Positions 52,801 to 60,988 of a stretch of 64,000 nucleotides of DNA are shown here, in pieces; position 1 is the first letter of the stretch; each line of letters starts with the position of its first letter. Below the pieces are notes generated by a model that searched no databases, was not told the origin of the DNA, and worked only from the letters and a program-made list of their open reading frames with translations. The stretch lies in assembly GCF_003143755.1 (NCBI RefSeq), contig NZ_QFRI01000001.1, forward strand, positions 1 to 64,000. The letters run 5' to 3'. Made by a program: the position numbers and the translations under genes. Source of the DNA: Algibacter marinivivus (lineage in GTDB: Bacteria; Bacteroidota; Bacteroidia; Flavobacteriales; Flavobacteriaceae).

Positions 52801-55022
52801 AAGCAGAAAGTTATCAATGGGAAGTTAGTACAGATGGCATTAATTGGAATCCAATAATCGACAATGCTATATATAGTAATTCTCAAACTGCAAATCTAGA
52901 TTTTACAAATACACCATTAACATTTAACAGTAATAGCTATAGAGTAAAAATTGATAGAATTGGAAATAGCTGTGGTTTATATTCTGACGAAGTAAATCTT
53001 ACAGTGAACCCCTTGCCTATTGTAACTTCACCTGTAGTCTTAATTCAATGTGATGATGATGATCTTACAACTTTAGGGTTTAGTCCTTTTAACTTGACTG
53101 AAGCTAATAATGAAATTTCTATTAATGCAGTAAACGAAATTTTTACTTACTTTGTGACACAGTCTGCAGCTATTTCAGGAGATATAACAAGTCCTGATTA
53201 TATAAACAACCCAACAACCTTTATAAACAGAACAATAAGCTCTGATGTGGTTTGGGCTAGAGTTGAATCATCTTTTGGATGTGCTTCAGTTTCTCAATTA
53301 CAGCTTAATGTTTCAACAACAGTAGTACCTCCAACTTTTGTAGTAACATTTAATCAATGTGATGATTTTCTTGATATTGATGGCAATAATAATGCAAATA
53401 ATGATGACAGAGATGGTATAGCATCTTTTGATTTTAGTAGTGTTACGGCTACTATCATAGGTTTTATTCCTCCGGGGCAAAATATACTTCCTCCTAGATA
53501 CTATAGAAATGAAGCTGATGCATTAGCTGAAATTAATGAAATAACTGACCCTTCAAATTATAGAAATATAGGATATCCAGGTTCTCAACTTATATATGTC
53601 AGAGTTGATAGTGCTATCTCAAACGATTGTCTAGGTTTAGGTGCTCATATTTTATTAAATGTTGAAGCCTTACCTGTTGCCAATCCTGTTAGTATAGCTA
53701 GTGAGTGTGATGATGATAACGATGGGGAGTTTGCTTTTGACACCTCACAAATAGAGAGTACTATTTTAGGAACTCAAAACCCTTCTGATGTTACGGTCGA
53801 ATATTTTGATGAAATAGGAACTCCTTTACCAAGTCCGTTACCTAATCCATTTATTACTGAAACTCAAACCGTAACTATTCGAGTTACAAACAACACTACT
53901 TCTGCTCCTGACGGTCCTTGTTATGATGAAACCACTATAACATTCACTGTAGATGTACAACCAATTGCAAACCCTATATCAGATCAAATAGTATGTGATG
54001 GAGATTCAGGAGATATTGATGATGATGGCATATATCCTTTTAATACTTCAAACTTTACAAATACTATTTTAGGTTCTCAAACCGGAATGGAAGTATATTA
54101 TGACTATACTGATGAAAATGGTGTTTTTCAATTAAATAAATCAAGTTTACCAAACCCTCTTATTTCAGGAAATCAAACAATTACTGTAGAAGTTGTAAAT
54201 CCAATTAACAGGTTTTGTGTTGCAAATACTGATATTAATCTGGTTGTAAATCCTTTACCTGAATTTACTGTTGATACGCCTAGAATAGTTTGCTCATCTG
54301 ACCCTACATTTACAATTGAGCTAGAACCATTTGAAGTTAATACTTCTGAAGTTTTTGATTATGAATGGCTATGGAGTAGTTTGGATGGAGTAACAAATAA
54401 TCAATTTGTTTCTAATGATAGATTAATTACAGTTTCTACACCTGGAACATATACCATTACACTAACTAAAACTGATGGTACTGGATGCGCTAGGTCTAGA
54501 GAGGTTTATGTAGATGCATCAGAATTGGCTACAATAACAACTGACGATGTAACCATTGTTGATCTTACTGAAAACAATTCAGTTACAATAGATACTACAA
54601 GTCTAGGCCAAGGAAATTACCAATTTGCTTTACAAGAAGAAGGTTCAACGTTTATAGTTTATCAAGATGAACCAGTGTTTAACAATGTAAAAGCTGGATT
54701 TTATACCATACATGTAAAAGATGATATTTGCGGCGTTTCTACTTTGGATATTTCTGTAATTGGCTATCCAAAATATTTTACGCCTAACGGAGATGGAATA
54801 AATGAATTTTGGAGAATTCAAGGTGTGAATGAAAATTTTCAACCCAATAGCACCGTTTTAATTTATGACCGTTATGGTAAATTGTTAAAACAGTTATTAG
54901 TTCAATATGATGGTTGGGATGGTTCATATAATGGAGCTATTTTACCTACTGACGATTATTGGTTTCAAGTTTATTTAGAAGATGGTAGACAATTTTCTGG
55001 TCATTTTACTCTTAAGCGATAG
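49872..55022 (+). CDS. Giant T9SS type B protein, IgGFc-binding-like N-terminus
   Basis: 1716 residues. Signal peptide about 1-24. Residues 30-460 resemble the IgGFc_binding N-terminal domain of secreted Bacteroidota proteins (VSVMATENNTQVEF, LDEGESYTLAI, SDKPVVVNCGS, DQIVGASKIGTEYIFV, VQTSQPVFAYQ). Calcium-binding thrombospondin type 3 loops follow (DDRDNDGIIDNIDVDNDNDG near 550; DSDLDGIKDAFDLDSDNDG; DSDSDGDGCNDV), then an Ig-like unit, four acidic C-D modules (IQCDDDD, NQCDDFLDIDG, SECDDDNDG, IVCDGDSGD), another Ig unit and the type B sorting domain (1631-1716). Last and longest of the tandem set; uvrB follows 27 bases later. Confidence 0.92.
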   Translation: MPKNRLLQSFIFIIIILLSFKGFSQLSKKHYIPPLTYADEISSTPQDQYIYLSTPRNVDVPYTIKPMGQPASNYITGVVSNNNPQEIFIDSGASQLFMPPDITSRVTTDRGYIIEADDVIYVSVRVNAGFQAGAIVSKGVSALDTSFRIGTYPNENPQNNYLNFVSVMATENNTQVEFSDLPNGLIIQGYTGTTPVNTVLDEGESYTLAINSLDTSINRDGLIGCLVTSDKPVVVNCGSANGSFGNGGARDYGIDQIVGASKIGTEYIFVRGDGTDAWENILLVANSDNTSIFVNGNNTPIATINTGDYYIIEGDSFSNMGNMFVQTSQPVFAYQGVGGLSNNGSPSEANQGMFFVPPLSCETRGNLDNIANINQIGGQPYEGGITIVTTITANITIRSSIDGNINPGTANVVTGNTNYITYKIKGIRGNITVESDDELYCAYFNYSGAATSGSFYSGFPSPPEINFDAQFATLGNCIPNITLEAANTENFDSFKWLFDDGSGFVDLMIPTPQIMPSQPGKYKLIGIITCTGEELESIEIPISICPDDRDNDGIIDNIDVDNDNDGILNCEESRGNAVLNTSNLNIPELIFQDNTRDNSIAIGNYTQANDSGNTNAFSGNSSGGFTSILGNASNAENNYSISFTEPVNIKFEETISLPNTNIQDEYFIARILPINKNITLVDPDDHLLVDSNFDGIFETGVTQISGSEIRFKINPTPNGTTPYQFLGNQIDGFTFIHKLENGSVSSIFTGGLSLTCFKKDSDLDGIKDAFDLDSDNDGIPDIIENQGTLITLSGVDADLNGLDDVFDITLLPIDTDNDTVLDFYDLDSDNDGIYDLIETGQLGTLSDTDLNGIEDGPTYGINGWADAAETSPDSDVIGYTLNDLDNDTIFTYLDSDSDGDGCNDVIEAGFSDGNSDNYLGDNVPTTSVSGLVNNASDGYTLPSNNYLNFSPLSITTQPIDTEICEAANSSMSVVSAEAESYQWEVSTDGINWNPIIDNAIYSNSQTANLDFTNTPLTFNSNSYRVKIDRIGNSCGLYSDEVNLTVNPLPIVTSPVVLIQCDDDDLTTLGFSPFNLTEANNEISINAVNEIFTYFVTQSAAISGDITSPDYINNPTTFINRTISSDVVWARVESSFGCASVSQLQLNVSTTVVPPTFVVTFNQCDDFLDIDGNNNANNDDRDGIASFDFSSVTATIIGFIPPGQNILPPRYYRNEADALAEINEITDPSNYRNIGYPGSQLIYVRVDSAISNDCLGLGAHILLNVEALPVANPVSIASECDDDNDGEFAFDTSQIESTILGTQNPSDVTVEYFDEIGTPLPSPLPNPFITETQTVTIRVTNNTTSAPDGPCYDETTITFTVDVQPIANPISDQIVCDGDSGDIDDDGIYPFNTSNFTNTILGSQTGMEVYYDYTDENGVFQLNKSSLPNPLISGNQTITVEVVNPINRFCVANTDINLVVNPLPEFTVDTPRIVCSSDPTFTIELEPFEVNTSEVFDYEWLWSSLDGVTNNQFVSNDRLITVSTPGTYTITLTKTDGTGCARSREVYVDASELATITTDDVTIVDLTENNSVTIDTTSLGQGNYQFALQEEGSTFIVYQDEPVFNNVKAGFYTIHVKDDICGVSTLDISVIGYPKYFTPNGDGINEFWRIQGVNENFQPNSTVLIYDRYGKLLKQLLVQYDGWDGSYNGAILPTDDYWFQVYLEDGRQFSGHFTLKR

Positions 55023-55049
55023 CACATATATTTTGCGTAATTTTGCAAA

Positions 55050-57053
55050 ATGAAGTTTAAAATTGAATCAGAATTTAATCCCACTGGAGATCAACCTCAA
55101 GCTATAAAACAATTAGCTTCAGGAATAACTTCAAAAGAAAAATATCAAACTTTACTTGGTGTTACGGGTTCAGGAAAAACTTTTACTGTAGCCAATGTTA
55201 TTCAAGAAGTTCAGAGGCCAACACTAGTTTTAGCTCACAATAAAACTTTAGCAGCTCAATTATATTCTGAATTTAAGCAATTCTTTCCTAATAACGCCGT
55301 AGAGTATTTTGTCTCTTATTACGATTATTATCAACCTGAAGCTTATATACCTGTTTCTGGAGTGTATATTGAAAAAGATTTATCAATAAATGAAGAGATT
55401 GAAAAAATGCGATTAAGCACAACCTCTTCCCTTCTTTCTGGAAGGCGAGATGTTTTAGTTGTAGCTTCAGTTTCTTGTTTATATGGTATCGGAAACCCAA
55501 TTGAATTTCAAAAAAATGTTATTACTTTAAAAAGAGATCAAGTCATTTCTAGAACACAATTATTGCATCAGCTTGTTCAAAGTTTATATTCTAGAACTGA
55601 AGCCGATTTTAAACATGGTAATTTTAGAATAAAAGGAGATACTGTAGATATTTTTCCGAGTTATGCTGACGATGCTTTTAGAATTCACTTTTTTGGCGAC
55701 GAAATTGAAGAGATTGAATCTTTCAACATTCAAACTAATGAAGTGGTTGAAAAATATGATAGGTTAAATATTTATCCTGCCAATATGTTTGTTACATCAC
55801 CAGAGATCTTACAAGGTGCTATCAAAGATATTCAAGATGATTTGGTGAAACAGCATGACTATTTTAAAGAAATAGGTAAACATTTAGAAGCTAAACGATT
55901 AAAAGAGCGCACTGAATTTGACTTGGAAATGATTCGTGAGTTAGGGTATTGCTCAGGTATAGAAAATTATTCACGATATTTAGATGGTAGAGCTCCGGGA
56001 ACAAGACCTTTTTGTTTACTTGATTATTTTCCAGATGATTTCTTAATGGTTGTAGATGAAAGTCACGTTACTATTTCTCAAGTTCATGCCATGTATGGAG
56101 GAGATAGAAGTAGAAAAGAAAACCTTGTAGAATATGGTTTTAGGTTGCCCGCTGCAATGGATAACAGACCTTTAAAATTTGAAGAGTTTGAAGCCTTACA
56201 AAATCAGGTTATTTATGTTAGTGCTACTCCTGCAGATTACGAATTACAGAAAACGGATGGTGTATATGTAGAGCAAGTTATAAGGCCAACAGGTTTATTA
56301 GATCCCATTATTGAAGTACGCCCAAGTTTAAATCAAATCGATGATTTAATAGAAGAAATTCAACTACGAATTGAAAAAGATGAACGTACTTTAGTTACAA
56401 CACTAACTAAACGTATGGCTGAAGAATTAACTAAATATCTTGATAGAATTCAGATACGATGCAGATATATTCATAGTGATGTAGATACCTTAGAACGTGT
56501 AGAAATTATGCAGGATTTACGTAAAGGCTTATTTGATGTATTAGTTGGAGTTAACTTACTTCGTGAAGGTTTAGATTTACCTGAAGTTTCTCTAGTTGCA
56601 ATCCTCGACGCTGATAAAGAAGGGTTTTTACGTTCTGCCCGTTCTCTAACACAAACTGTTGGTAGAGCAGCCAGAAATTTAAATGGTAAGGCTATAATGT
56701 ATGCAGATAAAATTACTAAAAGCATGCAAAAAACTATAGACGAAACTGAATACAGGCGCGAAAAACAAATAGCATATAATACTGAAAACAATATTACCCC
56801 AAAAGCATTAAATAAAAGCTTAGATAATGCCTTATCTAAAAACTCAGTAAGTACGTATAGTTATGAGTTAGAAGCTCTAAAAGCTGCTGAACCTGAAAGC
56901 GAGTATTTAAGCAAGCCTGAGTTAGAAAAGAAAATAAGAGAAAAACGAAAACTTATGGAGGAAGCAGCAAAAGCATTAGACTTTATAATAGCTGCTAAAC
57001 TTCGTGATGAAATAAAAAATTACCAGAATAAACTAGAAAAGCTAAAAGTATAA
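55050..57053 (+). CDS. uvrB: UvrABC excinuclease subunit B
   Basis: 667 residues, full length. UvrB verifies DNA damage in nucleotide excision repair. Helicase motif I GVTGSGKTFTVANV (about 38-51), the beta-hairpin YYDYYQPEAYIP (92-103), VVDESHVT, YVSATPADYEL, and motif VI QTVGRAARN are present. The UVR domain for UvrC contact is at the C-terminus (EKKIREKRKLMEEAAKALDFIIAAKLRDEI). A TAATTTTG box at 55038-55045 ends only 4 bases before the ATG, so a near-leaderless mRNA is possible, or it is read through from the T9SS gene. Confidence 0.97.
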   Translation: MKFKIESEFNPTGDQPQAIKQLASGITSKEKYQTLLGVTGSGKTFTVANVIQEVQRPTLVLAHNKTLAAQLYSEFKQFFPNNAVEYFVSYYDYYQPEAYIPVSGVYIEKDLSINEEIEKMRLSTTSSLLSGRRDVLVVASVSCLYGIGNPIEFQKNVITLKRDQVISRTQLLHQLVQSLYSRTEADFKHGNFRIKGDTVDIFPSYADDAFRIHFFGDEIEEIESFNIQTNEVVEKYDRLNIYPANMFVTSPEILQGAIKDIQDDLVKQHDYFKEIGKHLEAKRLKERTEFDLEMIRELGYCSGIENYSRYLDGRAPGTRPFCLLDYFPDDFLMVVDESHVTISQVHAMYGGDRSRKENLVEYGFRLPAAMDNRPLKFEEFEALQNQVIYVSATPADYELQKTDGVYVEQVIRPTGLLDPIIEVRPSLNQIDDLIEEIQLRIEKDERTLVTTLTKRMAEELTKYLDRIQIRCRYIHSDVDTLERVEIMQDLRKGLFDVLVGVNLLREGLDLPEVSLVAILDADKEGFLRSARSLTQTVGRAARNLNGKAIMYADKITKSMQKTIDETEYRREKQIAYNTENNITPKALNKSLDNALSKNSVSTYSYELEALKAAEPESEYLSKPELEKKIREKRKLMEEAAKALDFIIAAKLRDEIKNYQNKLEKLKV

Positions 57054-57066
57054 ACTTTTAGCTTTT
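57037..57066 (+). terminator. uvrB terminator overlapping the stop codon
   Basis: AAAAGCTAAAAGT (57037-57049) pairs perfectly with ACTTTTAGCTTTT (57054-57066). The loop ATAA contains part of the stop codon, so the left arm encodes the last residues of UvrB. Confidence 0.6.
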
Positions 57067-57139
57067 CGATAATTTACACAACGTAAATTATAATCAACAC
57101 TTGCTTTTTATATTTGTGTAAAATCTAGAGGGATTAATT

Positions 57140-57553
57140 TTAATTGTATTGTGTCTTAAATATATCAATCAATACATCTGGTGGTACAATCTTATTTGGA
57201 AAGCTTTCCATTAAGTATAGCACCTTAGTTATAGACTCATGACTAAGTCCCATTCTTAAACCAAAATTATATAGCTTAATAACTCCTGCAGAATTATTAT
57301 CCTCATTATGTTCTTGTTCAATATTCATTAATAAGACTAGTCTATGAAATTGAACAATACGCTCACTGTGAGATTTTAAATGAGTATATGTAACTGGGTG
57401 TTCTATTAAATATTCAAAATCTTCTCGAGAAATATCTAATTGCTTAGCAACTCCTAATAAGAAGTTATACTCAATACGCTTAATATCCTTATCGTATTTA
57501 GCGAAAGCTATCATTTCTGACAAAAGACTTAATTTTTCTACTCTGTTAATCAT
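57140..57553 (-). CDS. TerB-like protein
   Basis: 137 residues, all-helical, no signal peptide. MINRVEKLSLLSEMIAFAKYDKDIKRIEYNFLLGVAKQLDISREDFEYLIEH matches the acidic helical TerB-like (tellurite-resistance TerB/DjlA) fold (locator only; key features LLSEMIAFAK-D then E-L-AK-L-IS). Relatives in flavobacteria are, from memory, sometimes mislabelled excinuclease subunit B because of the neighbouring gene. No role in tellurite resistance is implied. It is convergent to uvrB. Confidence 0.8.
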   Translation of the reverse strand: MINRVEKLSLLSEMIAFAKYDKDIKRIEYNFLLGVAKQLDISREDFEYLIEHPVTYTHLKSHSERIVQFHRLVLLMNIEQEHNEDNNSAGVIKLYNFGLRMGLSHESITKVLYLMESFPNKIVPPDVLIDIFKTQYN

Positions 57554-57931
57554 CTTATAGGGTTTTCGATGGGGTGAATTATTAATAGTATAAATTTACG
57601 CAGAAGAGGTATTTAATAATCGTAGATATAATGTAACTTATCGAAAAACCGCCTGTATTTAGTCGTGGATTTCATCTACTTTGTCAATTATTCTATTTTA
57701 TTCAACTAAAAAATTTGCGCTTTATCATTTAACAGAACAAAATTTAATGACATGAATTCATTTTTAATTAATTGATTATCAATTGATTAAATTATTTTTT
57801 TTTGCTAAAAAAATTAATAATTAAAACAAACATTTAAGGTATCTTTACCCAAGATGATAAAACGGCTATTCTGATGAAGTTGAAAATGAAAATCGATGAA
57901 ATGCACCCGTTTAACTCAATAAACTAGTACT
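57554..57931. other. 378-base intergenic region between divergent genes
   Basis: Very AT-rich. It holds ATTGATTATCAAT (57771-57783), a 6-bp palindrome around one base, next to a further ATTGATTAA, which could be an operator. TATCTTTA near 57839-57846 is one base from a -7 box for the DUF1456 gene. A 17-codon frame, MKLKMKIDEMHPFNSIN (57874-57927), ends 4 bases before that gene and might be a leader peptide or chance. GGTTTTCGAT (about 57562) and ATCGAAAAACC (about 57640) form a loose distant inverted repeat. No RNA gene seen. Confidence 0.35.
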
Positions 57932-58195
57932 ATGACAAATAATGATATTTTAAAAAAACTAAGAGTTGCTCTAAAACTACGTGATGATGATATAGTAAAG
58001 ATTCTAGAGCTAGTAGATTTCAGAATTTCTAAAAGTGAATTAGGAGCATTCTTTAGAAGAGAAGACCATCCAAAGTATATGGAATGCGGAGATCAAATTT
58101 TACGTAACTTTTTAAATGGACTTGTAATTCATCTAAGAGGCCCAATGCCTAAGAAAGATGAAATAAATAACGTAAAAAAAAAGAGCAACAAATAA
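57932..58195 (+). CDS. DUF1456-family protein
   Basis: 87 residues. MTNNDILKKLRVALKLRDDDIVKILEL, VDFRISKSELGAFFRREDHPKYMECGDQILRNFLNGL match DUF1456, represented by E. coli YehS, which has two copies of the domain in about 156 residues. Only one copy is present here, followed by a lysine-rich tail (KKDEINNVKKKSNK). Function unknown. Its stop codon sits in the loop of the terminator hairpin. Confidence 0.9.
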   Translation: MTNNDILKKLRVALKLRDDDIVKILELVDFRISKSELGAFFRREDHPKYMECGDQILRNFLNGLVIHLRGPMPKKDEINNVKKKSNK

Positions 58196-58210
58196 TTGTT
58201 GCTCTTTTTT
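58178..58210. terminator. Bidirectional terminator between DUF1456 and sucC
   Basis: AAGAGCAACAA (58181-58191) pairs perfectly with TTGTTGCTCTT (58196-58206), extended by A and T runs. It overlaps the end of the DUF1456 gene and can serve sucC on the minus strand. Confidence 0.85.
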
Positions 58211-58233
58211 TATTATATAGTAGTTCTTTATAT

Positions 58234-59424
58234 TTACGATAATACTTGTTGTACTTTATCCGCAGCTTCTTGAAACTCAGTAGCACTCATCACGTCCAAC
58301 CCTGAATTATCAATTAATTCTTTAGCTATATCTGCATTAGTACCTTGTAAACGAACAATAATTGGCACATTAATATTACCCATATTTTTATAAGCATCTA
58401 TAACACCTTGTGCAACTCGATCACAACGAACAATTCCGCCAAAAATATTAATAAGTATAGCTTTAACTGCTGGGTCTTTCAATATAATTTTAAACGCAGC
58501 TTCAACACGTGCTGCATCTGCTGTACCTCCAACATCTAAAAAGTTAGCTGGCTCTCCTCCTGCTTGTTTAATTAAATCCATTGTTGCCATAGCCAAACCT
58601 GCTCCATTAACCATACAACCAACGTTTCCATCAAGATCAACATAATTTAAACCTAGCTCTCCCGCTTCAACCTCGATAGCGCTCTCTTCACGAACATCAC
58701 GTAAATCAACATAGTTTTTATGTCTGTATAATGCATTATCATCAATAGTAACTTTAGCATCAACAGCCATAATTTTATCATCACTAGTTTTTAAAACAGG
58801 ATTAATTTCAAATAATGATGAATCAGATTTCACATAAGCAGTATAAAGATTAGCAACAAATTTTGTCATTTCTTTAAAAGCCAATCCTGATAATCCTAAA
58901 TTAAAAGCTACACGTCTTGCTTGAAATGGCATTAAGCCAACAGCAGGATCAATTTCTTCAGTAAAAATTAAATGCGGTGTTTCTTCGGCAACAGTTTCAA
59001 TATCCATTCCTCCTTCGGTAGAATACATAATCATATTACGACCAGTACCTCTATTTAATAAAACAGACATATAAAACTCATTTGTTTCACTATCTCCTGG
59101 ATAGTACACATCCTCTGCAACTAAAACTTGATGTACACGCTTACCTTCAGCAGAAGTTTGAGGTGTAATCAAATCCATGCCTATAATTTGTCCAGCAATC
59201 TCTTCAACTTCTTTTAAGTTTTTAGCAAGTTTAACACCTCCGCCTTTTCCACGTCCACCTGCATGAACTTGTGCTTTAATAACGTGCCAACTTGTTCCAG
59301 TTTCGCTTGTTAATTGCTTTGCAGCTGCTACTGCTTCTTGAGCATTTTGAGCAACTATCCCACGTTGGATACGTACTCCAAAACTGCTTAATATCTCTTT
59401 ACCTTGGTATTCGTGTAAATTCAT
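58234..59424 (-). CDS. sucC: Succinate--CoA ligase subunit beta
   Basis: 396 residues, full length. With SucD it interconverts succinyl-CoA and succinate with nucleotide phosphorylation in the TCA cycle. The N-terminal ATP-grasp part starts MNLHEYQGKEILSSFGV and has KAQVHAGGRGKGGGVKLAKN (ATP Lys and Gly loop). The C-terminal CoA-ligase part has NGAGLAMATMDLIKQAGGEPANFLDVGG and NIFGGIVRCDRVA. sucD is not next to it, so the two subunits are coded apart. Minus-strand -7 box at 59450-59457. Confidence 0.97.
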   Translation of the reverse strand: MNLHEYQGKEILSSFGVRIQRGIVAQNAQEAVAAAKQLTSETGTSWHVIKAQVHAGGRGKGGGVKLAKNLKEVEEIAGQIIGMDLITPQTSAEGKRVHQVLVAEDVYYPGDSETNEFYMSVLLNRGTGRNMIMYSTEGGMDIETVAEETPHLIFTEEIDPAVGLMPFQARRVAFNLGLSGLAFKEMTKFVANLYTAYVKSDSSLFEINPVLKTSDDKIMAVDAKVTIDDNALYRHKNYVDLRDVREESAIEVEAGELGLNYVDLDGNVGCMVNGAGLAMATMDLIKQAGGEPANFLDVGGTADAARVEAAFKIILKDPAVKAILINIFGGIVRCDRVAQGVIDAYKNMGNINVPIIVRLQGTNADIAKELIDNSGLDVMSATEFQEAADKVQQVLS

Positions 59425-59449
59425 AATATAGCTTCTATTTTAAGATTCA

Positions 59450-59457
59450 CAAATGTA
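59450..59457 (-). promoter_or_regulatory. Probable -7 box of sucC
   Basis: Reads TACATTTG on the minus strand, 26 bases before the ATG; -33 not clear. Confidence 0.45.
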
Positions 59458-59598
59458 AATAATAGCGCTTACTTACCCTAATATTTAATTGTGAAAACTT
59501 TGATAAATTATCTATTCAAAATACTGTGTTAAATAATTAACAAAATGTTTAATTTGTAATATTTTTTATTTATTTATTTTTTTTATTCAACAAAGAAA

Positions 59599-59606
59599 TA
59601 TCTTTG
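59599..59606 (+). promoter_or_regulatory. Probable -7 box of lysA
   Basis: TATCTTTG, 18 bases before the ATG; -33 not clear in a T-rich tract. Confidence 0.5.
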
Positions 59607-59623
59607 ACCAAAATTGAATAAGT

Positions 59624-60859
59624 ATGTTAGATAATCAGTTGCTTAAAATTGCACAAGATTTTGGAAGTCCAGTTTATGTATATGATGCTGGTAAAATAGA
59701 AAGTCAGTATAAAAGACTTACTAATGCCTTTAAAGGAGTTAAAAAGTTAAAACTTAACTATGCCGTTAAAGCCTTATCTAATATATCTATATTAAAGCTT
59801 TTTAAGTCTCTAGGATCTGGAATTGATACGGTTTCAATACAAGAAGTTAAATTAGGATTAGCAGCAGGATTTTCACCAGAACAAATTATTTATACACCTA
59901 ATGGTGTATCGTTAAATGAAATAGAAGAAGCTGCAAAATTGGGTGTAAAAATTAATATTGATAATTTATCCATTTTAGAACAGTTTGGTACAAAACATCC
60001 TAAAATTCCTGTTTGTATTCGTATTAATCCGCATGTTATGGCTGGTGGAAATGCTAATATTTCTGTTGGGCATATTGATTCTAAATTTGGAATTTCTATA
60101 CATCAAATACCACATATATTAAGGATTGTTGAAAATACTAAAATGAGAATCAATGGTATACATATGCATACTGGTAGCGATATTTTAGATATTGAAGTGT
60201 TTTTATATGCCAGTGAAATATTATTTGATACCGCTAAACAATTCAAAAATCTAGATTTTATTGATTTTGGTTCAGGATTTAAAGTACCTTACAAACAAGG
60301 TGATATTGAAACTAATATTGAAGAATTAGGAAAAAAATTATCTTCAAGGTTCAATGAATTCTGCAAAGAATATGGAAAAGAATTAACATTAGCCTTTGAA
60401 CCTGGTAAGTTTTTAGTAAGTGAATCTGGTTACTTTTTAACCAAAGTAAATGCAGTAAAACAAACCACCTCAACCGTTTTTGCTCAAGTTGATTCAGGAT
60501 TTAATCATTTGATACGTCCGATGCTTTATGGTTCTCATCACGATATTGTTAATATATCAAACCCAAAAGGTAGAGAACGTTTTTATACAGTTGTAGGTTA
60601 TATATGTGAAACTGATACTTTCGGAAACAACAGACGAATAAATGAAATTACAGAAGAAGATATTCTGTGTTTTAAAAACGCTGGTGCATATTGTTTCTCA
60701 ATGGCTAGTAATTACAACTCTAGATACAGACCTGCAGAAGTTTTATGGCATAACAATAAAGCCCATTTAATAAGAAAAAGAGAAACCTTTGAAGATATTT
60801 TAAGCAATCAAATAGAGGTTGATTTTAATTTAAAAAAAGAAGCTGCTCTAGTTAAATAA
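59624..60859 (+). CDS. lysA: Diaminopimelate decarboxylase
   Basis: 411 residues, the usual length. It decarboxylates meso-diaminopimelate to lysine with pyridoxal phosphate. Fold-type III landmarks are LNYAVKALSNISIL (PLP Lys in YAVKA), NGIHMHTGSDI (His), FIDFGSGFKVPYK (Gly loop) and EPGKFLVSESG. The partner-subunit active-site motif, CESGD in many LysA proteins, reads CETDT here, keeping Cys and Glu. Works in the same pathway as dapD at 25.8 kb. Monocistronic with a terminator. Confidence 0.95.
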   Translation: MLDNQLLKIAQDFGSPVYVYDAGKIESQYKRLTNAFKGVKKLKLNYAVKALSNISILKLFKSLGSGIDTVSIQEVKLGLAAGFSPEQIIYTPNGVSLNEIEEAAKLGVKINIDNLSILEQFGTKHPKIPVCIRINPHVMAGGNANISVGHIDSKFGISIHQIPHILRIVENTKMRINGIHMHTGSDILDIEVFLYASEILFDTAKQFKNLDFIDFGSGFKVPYKQGDIETNIEELGKKLSSRFNEFCKEYGKELTLAFEPGKFLVSESGYFLTKVNAVKQTTSTVFAQVDSGFNHLIRPMLYGSHHDIVNISNPKGRERFYTVVGYICETDTFGNNRRINEITEEDILCFKNAGAYCFSMASNYNSRYRPAEVLWHNNKAHLIRKRETFEDILSNQIEVDFNLKKEAALVK

Positions 60860-60879
60860 TAACCGTTATCCAACTCTAA

Positions 60880-60919
60880 AATCTCTTTAAAGCTAATTTG
60901 TTATAAAGAGATTTTTTTT
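60880..60919 (+). terminator. lysA terminator
   Basis: AATCTCTTTA (60880-60889) pairs with TAAAGAGATT (60903-60912), followed by a T-run. Confidence 0.85.
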
Positions 60920-60988
60920 GAAATAAATTGAAGTCTATAGAAGTTTACAAATAAAATCGCTCTATTTTTGAAAAAACTACAATTATAA

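Noticed and set aside
57140-57553. Excinuclease subunit B label for the small gene next to uvrB
   Set aside because: The protein is a 137-residue helical TerB-like unit with no UvrB motif.
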